A stretch of 64,000 nt of DNA, taken from Amphirosellinia nigrospora. Lineage: Eukaryota; Ascomycota; Sordariomycetes; Xylariales; Xylariaceae. The notes below the pieces were generated by a model. That model saw only the letters and a list, made by a program, of their open reading frames with translations, made no database searches and was not told the DNA's origin. The DNA lies in the NCBI GenBank assembly GCA_004123355.1, contig SCHM01000002.1, forward strand, positions 682,001 to 746,000, read 5' to 3'. Made by a program: the position numbers and the translations under genes. Positions 22,201-34,583 of this stretch are shown here, one piece after another (position 1 is the first letter of the stretch; each line of letters opens with the position of its first letter).

Positions 22201-25200
22201 CCTATCCGAGGTCCGTGTCGATCCCAGCCAAAATCTCGCTCGGGCATCCGTGGCGCTTGACATGACAGCCAACATCATCCAAGGCGGGGAATCCAAGTAC
22301 GCTGTCCACCCGACCGCTATCGATGCCGCCATACAGCTTGGTCTCATCGCATGCTATGGAGGTCAGGCCGAGAGAGCCAATGCGGCATATGTGCCGGTTC
22401 ATTTCTCTCGGCTGTATCTGAAAGTCGGATGCAAAGAGGGATCTGCCATGGTGGCAGCTCGTGGGAGAACTCAAGGGCTTCGGGACGCCTACGTGCAGTT
22501 GCAGATCGTCGACAACCAGGGGAATACGCTCCTGGAAGTAGAGACGCTGAAGCTCACACGATACCAGGGGCTAACGAAGGCAAAGAGCAGCTCTCGGTCA
22601 AATAGACCTTTCAGCAGCCCTTTCACGAGACTCTGTTGGAAGCCAGATTTCCGTACTCTGGGGAATCAACAGGCACGCAATCTGTTTCCAGCCCCCCGAG
22701 AGAATATGGACCGAATTTCGCCCCTCGAAAGGGCTGACATGATCAGTCGTTTGGTCGTGGCAGATGTATATCACTTGTTCCTGAGCAGTGGAAATCGTCC
22801 CCAACCCAAAGGAGAGCTTAGCCACAGGCTTTCGTGGGTCAGAAGATGTGTAGAAGAAGATACAAGGAGGCATATGATAGAAGCCTCCAGAATGGGCCCA
22901 GAAGAGCGTTTGCAGCAGTTGCAGAAGTTTTGCACCGAAGCGGGAGATCAGGTCGAAGCCATGGCTGCCAAGTGTCTGCATGAAAACATGGGCAATATCC
23001 TGCATGAGCGGACAACAGGCATTGACGTCCTCGTATCACATGGCTTGTTGACGCCGCTGTATGAGAGCGGTCACGTCATCGCGGGCTCCCATCCGCAGCT
23101 GTTGAGAGTTCTAGACCTCGTGGGCCACTCCAATCCGAATGCGCGTATCATCGAAGTCGGTGCCGGCACGGGTGCGGCGACACGAACGGCGATGAGGGCG
23201 TTGGTGGGCGCAAATAACATCAAGCGCTACGCAGACTACACCTTCACCGACATCTCTCCTGGCTTCCTTGGTGCGGCCCGCGAGTTCATGTCCGACTATC
23301 GCGACATCAAGTACTCGGTCCTCGACATCGAACAAGATCCTCTAGCCAGCGGGTACGAGGCTGTATATGACGTCGTCTTGGCATGCGAGGCCATTCATGC
23401 GACCGCAAGCCTGGACAAAGTCCTTCGGCACTGCAGGAGCCTCCTGAAGCCGGGAGGCAAGCTCATAATCGCCGAGACTACTCATATGAGAGTGATGTTG
23501 GGACTCTTATACGGGACTCTTACTGGATATTGGTTGGGTACCGCGGACAATCGCACAGAAGGCCCTTTCATGAGCTTGTCGGCGTGGGACAGTCGCCTAC
23601 TCGCGTTTGGGTTCTTTGGTGTCGACATAAATCTGGACGACTATCCGTCTCCGCATCAGTCGACGTCGGTTCTGGTGTCGACAAGGGTCGAGGAACCGGA
23701 AAATAATCATGGAAAATATCAGGGGCTTGTGCATCTTCTTCACGGTTCTTCTGGGCCAACTCCACTCCTGACTGGAATTATGGACGAAATGGAGCGGCGT
23801 GAGATGCTCTCTCGGGTGGGGATTCTTAGCCCCGATGCTCTCGAGAGCGTCACGAAAGGGGCGCGAGTGATTGCATTTATCAGCAGTCAGAACGACCTCT
23901 TCGACCCCGAAGACTCGCTCTTGAAAGTCTACCAAAGTCTCGCTCGCAGGGTTCAAAGCATGGTCTGGTGACATCTTGTGGTATGATCAAAGGCCGAGAC
24001 CCGTGGCAGTTTCATGCATGGGCTCCTCCGGGCTATTGCGACGAGAATCCTGCAGTCGGTTCCTCTCTATCGACGTCGATGTCAACGACTTCGACATAGA
24101 AACGACTCGACTCGCTGCGTCTATCGTCATGTGCGAGGCGTCTCTGCAAGATAGCGAGAGCGAGATGGGCATCAATGGTGATCGTGAGTTTGTCTGGCAG
24201 GATGGATGTATGTGTGTAAGCCGCGTGGTCCCAGCCGATGAGCTTGGCCCTTATATCGAACCGGCCAAGACACCAACTTCCCTGGGGACCGAAATGTTGC
24301 CAAGCAAAAGTCAAGGGCCCCTTCGTGCTGACTTCGAGACGTTTGGAATACTCGCCTCACTGTACTTTCGACCCTACACGAGCTGCTGCAGCCCATCCCG
24401 CCCACTTTCATTGATGTCGAGGTGGTTGGTATTGGTTTGAATTGGAAAGATCTTGCCCTCGCCTCTGGCCGGTTCGACGCTGCTGAAAACGACCTTTCGT
24501 CCGAGTACGCCGGTGTTGTGGTCAGGACAGGCTCCCATGTCGTCGGCCTCTCGGTTGGGGATCTTGTCTATGGTGTTGGTAGAGGCCATCTCGGGACACA
24601 CACGAGGGTACCTGCTTTGTTTGCGCAGAAGCTACAACCCACCGACGATCTCCTCCACATGGCAACGATGCCTCTAGTTTATATGACGGCCATATATGCC
24701 CTGGACTATGTCGCCAGACTGCGGAAGGGGCAGACAGTCTTGATACAATCTGCTACAGGCGGGCTGGGGCTCGCAGCCATCCAGATAGCGCGATTGAGGG
24801 GCGCCGAGGTATTCGCTACAGCCGGCACTGCGTCCAAGATGGCTTTCTTGGTAGATGACATAGGGCTCCCCAAAGACCATGTTATAGGATCACGAGATTC
24901 GGCAGCACAATCACGCACCGCGAAAGGGACCAAGAAAGGGGGCTTCGAAGCGTCATTAGCACTAGCGGAGGTGGTGACCTCTTGCGCGATTCCTTAGACG
25001 CCCTTACGCCATTGGGATGCCTACTCAATCTGAGTCGTCTCGATGTTCTCGACTCCAGGGACATTGGTCTAGAATTATTTCAACGAAGCATCAGCTTTTC
25101 TTCGATCGACCTCAACATTCTACTTGACAATGATCCTGACCTGGGGCGGAGCTGATGAAGACGGTCGACGAGCTTTACCGCGCAGAGCATATCTCTCCCA

Positions 25201-26578
25201 TCCGCCCTTTCTCCGTCACCTGTGTGGCGCAGCTGAGCCAGACTTTAGCCGACTTCTCCAGGGGTGCGCACCTCGGCAAGAAGGTTGTTTCATTCCTGGA
25301 TGTAGAGTCCCGCGTCAAGGTGATTCGACAGCTGCCGATGGCCAAATTTGACTCTGAGGGACGCTATCTAATTACCGGTGGCTTCGGGGGCTGGGAAGAT
25401 CCATCATCAGCTGGATAGCTGACCGTGGAGCTCGAGACTTCGCTGTGCTGTCCAGGGGCGGCTCTACTAAGCCAGCAGCACGCAAGCTCATTTACGACAT
25501 GGAAGCCCGAGGGTTGTCGGTCGAGGGTATAATCTGCGATATCAGTAAGAAAGAAGATGTCGCCGCTTCCGTGGAGAAAATTGCTTCGAGGGGGCGCCCG
25601 ATCAAAGGCCTTGTCCATGCTGCTCTGTCATTGTCGGACCTCTCCTTCGACAAACTCAGTATAGATCAGTTCCGAAGTGGTGCAACATCCAAGACTATTG
25701 GCACTATCAACCTGCACGATGCGCTGCAAGGCTCACCATTGGACTTCTTCGTTATGTTAACATCGACCGAGTCTATCTGGGCGCCGCCCACACAGTCGGC
25801 CTATATCGCGGCCACTAACTTCCAGGAGCAGTTTGCCCGGTTTCGCCGACGGCTGGGCCTACCAGCGTCGACAGTCGCGTATGGTCTGGTCAAGGATATC
25901 GAGTCAGACTTCAAACTGGGTGCAAGCGGAACGGATGACATGTACACGCGTAACAGAGCGCTGACCACTACAGAGTGGAGTGTGCTTGCCACTCTTGAGC
26001 CAGCATTCCTAGATCCATTTGCGATGACTGTTTCTGGACTAGGACACGACCCCTTGTCCGCAGCGAATTACTTCACTTGTCTTGATCCACTCGCGCTTGG
26101 ACAGCTCGCCTTGCCTAATGTTCCCCGGTGGCACAGTGACAGTCGGGTTTCTCTTCTAATGCGCGCGATCAAAGACGCTCAGGCATCGACGAGTGACGAC
26201 GCTGGTGGGGATGACGACCTCGGCAATAACTCATCATCAGCCTCTTCAGCGACTCGTCTACGGCTTGCACTCGACAAAGCGGTCAAAGCCGGGCCAAGTA
26301 TGAGAGACGATACAGTCGTGCTTGTCACTGAAGGGATTGTGACAGCCATTGCCGAAATGTTGTTCATCGACGCTCAAAACGTGAGCCCGAACAGGAGCAT
26401 CGCGAGCCACGGCGTCGACAGTCTCATTGCCGCCGAGCTGCGTCATTGGTTCCATCAGGCGCTAAGAACAAACATACAGATGGTCGATCTGCTCGATGGT
26501 GCAATGAGCATCAAAGATGTAGCAAAGAACACTGTAGAGAAAGCCTTCGATGGCGCTACAGAAACTGTGGCCACCTAA
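19205..26578 (+). pseudogene. highly reducing type I polyketide synthase, decayed
   Basis: Iterative HR-PKS with domain order KS-AT-DH-MT-ER-KR-ACP. KS (about 19235-20700) has NTACSSS, ECHGTGTQAGDP and GSIKPSLGHTEGAS. AT starts at about 21175 with YVFTGQGAQW and GYSSGEMAAAYAS. DH (about 21765-22600) has MPDAVFPAAGY and HPTAIDAAIQLG. MT (about 22960-23690) has IIEVGAGTGAATRTAMRAL. ER (about 24420-25130) has GIGLNWKDLALASGRFD and SATGGLGLAAIQIAR. KR (about 25350-26000) has YLITGGFGG and TQSAYIAATNF. ACP ends with GVDSLIAAEL, keeping its Ser. Damage goes beyond single-base slips: about ten residues are missing just after the KS active-site Cys, the AT jumps from its catalytic Ser motif almost straight to the post-AT linker (about 170-200 residues lost), and a TGA at 21753-21755 replaces a Trp before the DH. 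A functional enzyme is not expected. Confidence 0.93.
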
Positions 26579-27029
26579 AGCACCGACTGCATGTCGATTG
26601 CCGGCGGCAACTGTTAGAAATAAGCTTAATCAAGTGAATCTTGGTAGTTCGAGGCGTTGGGTGAAAGAAAAATATGCAGGTCTCTCGTAATGTCAAGGTA
26701 GAAGACTTGGACTTGAATGACTGACACTGATATTGCTATCTTTTCCCTAAGCATGAGAGTGCCAGACCTAGACCCAGAACCCAAAGAAAGAATCCATAAG
26801 AAGACTAGTACATGTTCGGCTTATATAGAGTCTCGCAAGAGATTCTATACTCTTTGGTGACTTTCCAGTATTCGATATCCTTTAAGATGGTTTGATATGG
26901 TTCCATAACATGACTACATGCCTGATAACGACTGTTGTTTCTAAACCAACACGTCGCCAGTCCTCACAAAAGGTCATCCTTGCCCTGAGCCTGAGAGGAG
27001 TACCTGAGAGGGAGGGGCCTGCACGTAAA
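26579..27029. other. convergent spacer PKS / GH5-like gene
   Basis: About 450 bp between two 3' ends; no gene or notable structure. Confidence 0.4.
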
Positions 27030-28365
27030 CTAAAGCAGCCACTGCCCGAAGTCAAACTGCGCGGTATACCCGGCCGTACCAGAAGCCGCCGCCTTCAGTG
27101 TCTCCCAGTTCACACCATCGATGCCGATCTCGAAATCCTCGGTGCCGTGCGGGTCTTCGTTTGGCAAGATCTGCCAATACATCCACGGGATACCGGCCTT
27201 GCTGATATTGTCAGCCCAAGTCTTGATGTTGTCGTCTCGGTTGCTGGCGGGGCTGCCGCCGTCGCATTCCTGGTTCTTGTCCGTGCCGTAGTAGCATACG
27301 CCCCATTCTTGCATGATCAACTTTTTGCCCGTGTCTTTTGCCATTTGGACACCGCCCGATAGCTTTTCCACGGTCAGGTCGCCGTTGCCGTACTGGAGCA
27401 CTTGGAGTTAGCTACAGTTATTTTGAGAAAATTTCTGATGTGCTTAGAAGTTTTTAGCCACGCCATGGCCTGAAAAATGAGCCTGTGCTCTGAAAGTTGC
27501 CAAAAAAAAGAAGTTAATTCTGAGAAGTGCTTACTGCGTGGATCGCCAGGACATCAAGCGCGTCACAGTTGAAGAGGTCCTTAGGGAGCGATGCGTCAAC
27601 CCAACCCCCGCCTCCGTGAATAGAGAGGATGTCGCCGTTCCCGTTCAGGTTATCCTTGATAGTCCCGGCCATAGTGCACTGCCATGGCACGGTGGTATCA
27701 GGATGTTCCTATCATCAACCGCGTCAGTTTTGATCAACATCCAGAATTTCTACACCGGGCGTGAAAGGTCTTACATTCGGTTGGTCCGCCTCGTTCTGTG
27801 CCTCGAACGCGAAGATGTACTCGGAGCTTTGAGACCAGGCCTTCCCATTGTTGGGGTTCACATGGGACATTATGTGGTTGATGCGGTTCTTGAAGGCGCT
27901 GATGGCATCGCTATTAGTGTAGAAATCGCCTGTGCCCTATTTCCCGTAGTAGTCTTTGTTGCCCTTCAGCGAGTTGTAGCTGTGCATCGAGATCATGAGT
28001 TTGATACCGTACTGCGTGGCCGCGCGATGCATGACATCGTCGAGCCGTGTAAGGACTGTATCATCGAATGAGCCCGGGGAGTCTCCCTCCAGGCTAGGCC
28101 AATAATTGAGGGTCGTGTTCTTCTGATCCGAATTTTGCCCTGGAGATTCATTAGACATAGAATTGAGAAGTAACGGCGTGGGTACCCACCATCGAGCCAG
28201 ACGCGAAGAACTTTCACCCGGAGTCTTGCAAGTTTTTGAACAAGTAGTCTTGTTGATCCGTGCTGAGCCCTGCAGCATAGTACAGGTTTGAACCCACGAA
28301 AGAGGCAGCGCCAAAGCGCGGCCAGCAAGCGCGAAGCATGCAGTGAGGGTCAAGCTCGCCCTCAT
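27030..28365 (-). CDS. secreted GH5-like glycoside hydrolase, frame-broken
   Basis: Secreted TIM-barrel hydrolase of the cellulase/mannanase (GH5-like) type. The signal peptide reads MRASLTLTACFALAGRALA. The mature start is recovered in another frame as SFVGSNLYYAAGLSTDQQDY. Exons: 28365-28190, 28139-27775, 27708-27535 and 27392-27030; all three introns have GT-AG ends and correct phase (junctions DG-QNSDQKN, DQPN-EHPDTT and AIHA-YGNGDL). Putative acid/base Glu lies in AFEAQNEADQP and nucleophile Glu in LIMQEWGVCYYG, with IPWMYWQILPNEDPH near the end. Frame slips occur near 28310 and 28217 (GGG, one more G gives SGVKVLRVWLDG), and a TAG at 27937-27939 sits where Tyr is expected (YYGK-Y-GTGDFYTN). 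The exact substrate cannot be told. It may be a pseudogene or a consensus-error victim. Confidence 0.75.
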
Positions 28366-30406
28366 ATTGAGTCTTTGTGTTTGAAAGTCTAAGAATGCTA
28401 GTGTTTGTTTGCTTGCTCGGCTGAAGCTGCTGATGATAGTACTTTTAAGAAACCGAGGCGGTTCGTCGCAACATTTTATAGCCAGACGACAACATCCTCA
28501 CTACCTTGACTCAGGTATCTTGATCATCATCACTACACGACACAAACGTTATAGTAACCTTTACAGGGTTTGTTTGAATTGCAGCACCAGTGTAGGTATC
28601 TACTTTCCATTTTAAGCTCTATTCTATCGGGCGATATAGCGCCGCGACAGGGAAGCTTACAGTGAGAGGATCGGAGGTCCTGGTGATCCTTATTCGAGCG
28701 TCAGCAATCGTATATCTTTCACAATCTCATCCTGTTATGTCATTGAAGTCCTACACAAGATCTTCTAACGTTGTTTAGTTACAAGATAGAGAGAGCCTTC
28801 TAAGGTTGTCCTCGTATTCAGCCTGGTTGTCAGGGGCCAGAACCCCTGGCTGCTACCCTGCCCCCATCCTTCGAGTCTTCTATTCCAAGCGCCAGCAACC
28901 GTCGGCTCGGGTTTGAATGCGAATACAGCACGTGACTTGAAGTATTACGTTATATGACCTATAAATCTTCTTCACGCTTACTTCTGCCAAATCAGTTGTG
29001 AATGTTTTGGGGGATCGGCGGAGTGTAGGCTATTGACTTGATTGACGGGCATCTATTCTGTGAAATGTCGTTACTTGTGAAGATATGTTGACGCTACGTC
29101 GTTCTGCAATTAATTTTAGACAGTATGTCTACTGTAATACGAAGTGCGGCTTGGTTCTAATGGTCTGCGGAGGATGTCTCGAGGTTCGCGCTGTCCTTCT
29201 CATCAATTGCAATTTTAGATTCTGGCGACTTTGTAGGGTGCCGCTGCTAAGTCGAGTGCTCATCATGCCTCCATTCATTGTGTCCAAACGGTCGCGTCAA
29301 TTCTTTAGAGTTAATCATGCATCAGCAATAACACTGCCGAGATTGCGCAGCCGTTTTTAGGGACATTGCGGTGGGCATATACGAAAGCGCTCTCAATTGA
29401 ACGGTCACCATGCGAGACAATTCAACGTTTTATGTGCTGGATCGGAATCCTCAAGACATTGCAAGCAAGCCTGGTCACTTATAAATCATAGCATTGACGC
29501 CCGGTGATAGGACTGTCGTCATTGAGATTTAAGTTTCACTCATTAGTCAAGGCTTATACTCTTGCTTCGTCCGTTCACTACCACCTCGTGTCCTCTAGAA
29601 AAGTTTGCCGACGTAAATGATCCCAGATTGAAAAAGAGTTGGGGTATAATCGTAGTGGACGGCTACACTATGGTCTGTACTAGTCTTGCATTTGACTACT
29701 TAGTGAAACAGGGTGACGAGAATAATATTGTCTTCATGCATTTTACCTTAGCGATCGTCAGCACAGGCACTCTTCGTAAGGTCACTATCTTAACATTTTT
29801 TCAAAAGACAACCACTCAAACCTCAAACGCGGCGAGAAGTTCTTTCTATTCAGTAAGATACCATTATCACTCCCCAAGTAACCTTGGCCATCAGTTTCTT
29901 CTCTGTTGCCATCTATGCTTTGTCGTGACACCATGGGTACGAGGGGCATTATATCGCAGCTCTTATCTTCACGGATGCTAGCACAACACTAGCGCACTGA
30001 CTTCGTTAGCATCTACGTTACGTACTGTATATCCGACCCAAATTAGTATCGCAAGTGCCGAACGATCTAACACTTAGACCAGGGGTCTGCACGCGGAATC
30101 CCTGCCCGTTCCCATTTCCAGGAGTTGGGAAACATAACCTCTTGCCCTGTCACCGCCTTCGTGTCATCAAACCGCAAGAAATACGGCCTTCTCCTTGCTT
30201 AGGTTTTGCTCAAATATTGTATACGGTAAATAGCCTACCTAATCACATGTGTTTCGGAGGGCTTCGGCTCGGAGTTAGTGTAGTCACCCCGAGCTGCCTC
30301 CGAGGTACGGATACTGAAACCACCCGCCGGGACCCGGAATGAACGTCGCTGTTAATCACGATATTAGCAACGTCGATTACAGTACCGATATCTTGCGTGC
30401 ATCGCG
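28366..30406. other. 2-kb intergenic region before the HET gene
   Basis: No gene supported. Short frames (29085-29360, 29562-29981, 30055-30342) have no family resemblance, no intron logic and average composition. The first 200 bp should include the promoter of the GH5-like gene. Confidence 0.4.
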
Positions 30407-32444
30407 ATGTCCTTAGAACATAATCCTATTGCGACCACTATAAGTTTGTGTCGGCAATGCCAATTTCTTTTCTCAAGCACAGGCTTCGAACAACTTAGAT
30501 CTACAGGCAAGTTCCGGCACTCGCAGCTAGGTACTTTCGCGGACCGCTCTGATTGCCGCTTTTGTTGTTACCTTTGGAATGAAGACCTCCTCGGGCTTCT
30601 AGCCAGGTTTACAAAACACGTCGCCTCCGAGACCTCCTTTATCCGTCACCCAGAAATGCACATTCAAGAAAAAATGAAGAGCTACGGCGATGTTGGGTAG
30701 TCTTATCCCGGCCTGTGATGCGTCAATATGTCATGGGCCTTGATGGAGGGGTCGTAAGCCTGGAGCCTTATACTTTAGCCCGGGAGCTAGTAAATGAAAA
30801 AGCAGTTGACAGAATTTTCGTGAGCGTAGAAACAGAGAAGGGGCATATGAAATGGCAGGGATTCAGTCCTTTAAGATTGCTTGCCCAGAAATGTAAAGTT
30901 GAGACCAAGTTTCTGTCCCGGTAGACTTTAGTTTCTGTGATGAATAAATATATAGCTAACTATGAGTGTAGCTAGCCCGCTTGCAAAGTACACCAATTAT
31001 CGCCACGTTGAATGGGATGGCCTAACAAATCAATGGGTGGAAGATATTAAAGCTATGCTTCAGCTGTGTCTTACGTCTCATCCCCAATGTCAACAATCCC
31101 GGCCAAAGGTCCTACCAACTCGGCTTTTGCATATTATGAAGGATGGAGAAGTTAAGTGGCGTTTGCAATTAGTCACTACCGCACAAGGCCTTGCGGGAAA
31201 CTATGCTGCTCTTAGCTATTGCTGGGGAGGACCGCAACCGTTGCAGTTAACAAAGAACACGATCCAAAATTTCCTCCAACAACCTATAGAGAGGCAATCT
31301 CTCCCGCAGGGTCTAAATGACGCAGTGGAAGTAGCTTATTCTTTAGAACTTGAATATCTCTGGGTGGACGCCTTGTGTATTGTCCAGGACGACCAAGATG
31401 ATAAGAATCGGGAGATTCGTCGGATGGGTGACATTTATCAAAATTCATTCGTCACTATCGCTGCAGCCACGTCGAGCTCAGTACACGACAGTTTCCTATG
31501 CAATCGGTCTCTTCTGAACACCAAGTACTCTACCTGTGATATACCTGTTACTCTCGATTCTGGAGATTTTAATAGTTCAGATGGACCCAATATTATCACA
31601 GTTGTGCCGGTACACGCACATCGTCGGATGCATTCCCCCTAAATACTCGGGATGGGCATTTCAAGAAGCTTTGTTGCCGCCACGACTGCTTGTGTTTGGA
31701 GATCTCGAACCGTTCGTTCGATGTCGGACTAAAAATGTGATGCACAAATCGCTGACCTGTATCGATTACGGAATGTCGGCCGTTCACCCCCGACGAATGA
31801 TCGATAGTCTTGCGAATAGCCAAGCTCATGAGAGTGGGCTATTTGTAGATACCAAGGCAAGCGACCTCGATTTTCTATGGCGAGAGATTGTGGAACAATA
31901 TACTCTTCGTGAGCTTAGCCTTCCTGAGGATAGGCCATTGGCAATCAATGGAGTTATTGACTTTCTCTCCGAAACATTTGACGACGAATGCCATTTTGGA
32001 GTGTGGAAGTCTTGTCCAGTCATCTCTCTATTATGGAAAGTTGAGCCACGGGAATGGCGAACCATCCTACCCCATATCCCGACTTGGTCATGGATGTCAG
32101 TCACTGGCCCAGTTGATATGGATATCACTGTGTATTTTGACAAATCGGAAGCATTAGTTGAGTGGGATGTTGACAGTTCTCACACTCAATTAATAGTGAC
32201 ATGTTGTGTCCTGGAAGCCGAGGGGGTTTATGGCCATGTCCATGATTTTGGCCCTGACGTGTTGATCGAAGGCTGGCCAGATGTCTTGCCCTCCTTACCT
32301 ACATCTAGTCAAAAGCCAAGCTTTGAAGCTGTAGAAAAGTGCGCATTGTTGGTCCTTGGTAGTGCGACACACGGACACTACTTTGCCATTATCGCAACAG
32401 AGGAAGAGGGGGTGTCTACCACAGATGTGGGCTTGCAGAATTGA
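30407..32444 (+). CDS. HET-domain (heterokaryon incompatibility-type) protein
   Basis: Protein with the fungal HET domain, associated with programmed cell death upon non-self fusion. An N-terminal Cys-rich part (LCRQCQFLFSS, then DCRFCCYLWNEDLL) is followed after a frame change near 30695 by EPYTLARELVNEKAVDRIFV. An intron at 30893-30971 (GTAAAG..TGTAG) joins LLAQK-S-SPLAKYTNYRHV in phase. The HET core is plain: YAALSYCWGG near 31205, LPQGLNDAVEVAYSLELEYL, WVDALCIVQDDQDDKNREI and YQNSFVTIAAATSSSVHDSF. Near 31625 and 31657 the frame slips; one more G at each restores DAFPLNTRGWAFQEALLPP. The rest (LLVFGDLEPFVRCRTKN to 32444) is open. Polymorphic HET paralogues are common in Pezizomycotina, so no specific incompatibility role can be assigned. 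Confidence 0.87.
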
Positions 32445-33392
32445 ACCTTCCGGACAGTTGGCGCACGCAACCTAAACGACAAATTGTCCTCGTTTGAAAT
32501 GTTCAAGAACCTACAAAGATCAAACATCCTATTTGCAGGTTCGATATAGTGCCCGACCGGCCTTGATCGCCCTCTCGCCGCTCGCTCCCCGTTATTATGA
32601 TGCGATCCCACGCAGTGGTTACGGGTTATGCTGCTACAACTAGGTACTAAACTACGCGATTTGTGACCCTGCATTTCTGTCTGGGTATAGGTCATGTCCA
32701 AATGATAGGATAAGACATATAGAATAAAAACACTACAATAAATGTCTTTACCTTCGCAGATAAATTCACTATCTGCCAGCTAGTGAATGTGAGTGCATTT
32801 TCATTCAACGAACGCTCACGGCTACCTAATTTAACAGGTCTGCCTAGTTGACAACTACGGCAGTTAGCTATTACAGAGAATCCTACGAGTTTCGGCCTAT
32901 AGAACAAGTTAGCGATCATGCGAGGTCACTGCATTTGCATCCGATGGGGCGTAATAGTACACGGAGTCAAAGCGTCCTTTCTGAAATATCAAACAAGAAA
33001 TCAACTTCTTGGCAGAAACGTGTCTGTTCCCGATGTGGCAATATAATTTTATCAAAGTAGAAGTGTGAAATTCTTAGTAAAGTAACACCGGAGGCTGTGA
33101 CTTGTGGACCAATACATGTGTACGTAAGGTAGAAACGACGATACAACTGTAACGCAAGTCACCTTGATCAGAAGAGCGCACGAAAAGAAATGAATGTCAG
33201 AGTTGTACCGATTTATGCCGCTGTAGATGTAACCCACGCGCCATGGTTGCCGTGTTCCAGTATAGAATCTAGGTCAGACGCCTTATGTCATATCTTAGAG
33301 GAAAAGAGATATCAGATGTCCATGACTTTTCATTGGATTTCTTAGCCTAGAAGATGCCATCTACGCGTGTGACTTCGCCTAGCAACTTTTAA
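32445..33392. other. convergent spacer HET / SDR
   Basis: About 950 bp, no gene recognised on either strand. Confidence 0.4.
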
Positions 33393-34583
33393 TCAAGCCC
33401 AGTCAACTAGAATAGTGTCTTTCTGCGTCAGATGTGTTAACCTAACGCTCTCTCTCCAGACCATCTCCCGCTTCTGTACGTCTGCAGCTTCTCGCGACAC
33501 CTGAGATATTTTTGACCCGTCCAAATACTTCCCTCTTAGTCTAGACCCAGTCTCAAAAGCAGCCGCTATCACATCACTGGCAGACCTGTTTGTGGGACGC
33601 ATATAGGGTTGGCCTGAAATAAAACCATCAGCTGTCCTATGAGGCCTATGATGATAGGGAAGACAATGGTGCGCGTTATCCAATCGCTATGTCGCATGAT
33701 CTTAGTCGGCATAATTCCAGGGTCAATGCCGACCACAGAGACTCCTTTCAGTAGCGGATCAGTATCAAGGCGCCGTTGAAGCTCCCCTACCATCATTGTG
33801 GCACATATCTTGGAGACGCCGTAGCGCCGTCCCCCGACGACATCTGGCGTTCCGGCGTCGCTTGGGCACCACGTCCCCCTGGCAATTGATTCGATGTTGT
33901 CGCTTTTGAAGAACATCTTCCATTCTTCATTATAATAGCCGGTCGACTGATTAATGGGATGGTCCACGCTGAACATAACCCAATGGGCGTTTGTCAACTC
34001 TTGCAAGATCATTGCAGGTAGAAAATGGTTAGACTATTTGAATGGGAAAATAACAGATGTATACGAATTGAAAATTGTCAATTCAACGATAGGTATACGT
34101 AGGAGAAGTCAAAACTTACTCATGGGTGGCGCTCCCTACAACCACAATCCGACCAGCTTCAAGGTCCATACTCTGTAACAGCAAGAGCACAAGCACCCAG
34201 TGAGACAAGTAATTAGAGGCAAAACTCATATCAAAACCATCCTCGGTGAAGCTCTGCTTGCCCATATCGTTCATAGCAGCGTTGAGTATAAGAGCGCGAA
34301 TCGGCGGAATCTCTCCGGCAGTCACACGAGCGTTAAGATTGCCAGCGAACTCCTTGACACTAGCCAACCGCGACAGATCTAGCGACCCGACATCGTAGGC
34401 GTGTCTTTTAGGTGCGCCAGATAGAATGGATTGGAGCTCGAGCGCAGATGATAGTGTACTTCGTACCGTGTATATGCTATGATGCTGTACAAGTTCAGGG
34501 GTCGAGATAATCTTAGACACGAGGGCGCAGCCGAGTCCGCCGCTCGCTCCGGTCAAAACAATGGTTCCCTTGGGGCTCTCCAT
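33393..34583 (-). CDS. short-chain dehydrogenase/reductase (second)
   Basis: SDR of the fungal protochlorophyllide-reductase-like group, about 340 residues. Exon 1 is 34583-34120: MESPKGTIVLTGASGGLGCA carries the TGxxxGxG cofactor motif, and RALILNAAMN corresponds to the NNAG position. The intron 34119-33969 (GTAAGT..TTCAG) joins ATH-D-VDHPINQSTGYYNEEW in phase. Exon 2 contains GRRYGVSKICATMM with the catalytic Tyr-x-x-x-Lys and VSVVGIDPGIMPTKIM. Near 33606 the frame slips at AACCCTATATG; one more C gives LFQANPYMRPTNRSASDVIA, and the frame then runs to the stop at 33393. Substrate unknown; no cluster partners are adjacent, so it is unlikely to belong to the polyketide cluster 7 kb away. Confidence 0.85.

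Noticed and set aside
27538-28071. 177-codon plus-strand frame
   Set aside because: Antisense shadow of the GH5-like hydrolase.
29562-29981. 139-codon plus-strand frame in an intergenic region
   Set aside because: No motif, no neighbouring exons, composition like the surrounding non-coding DNA.
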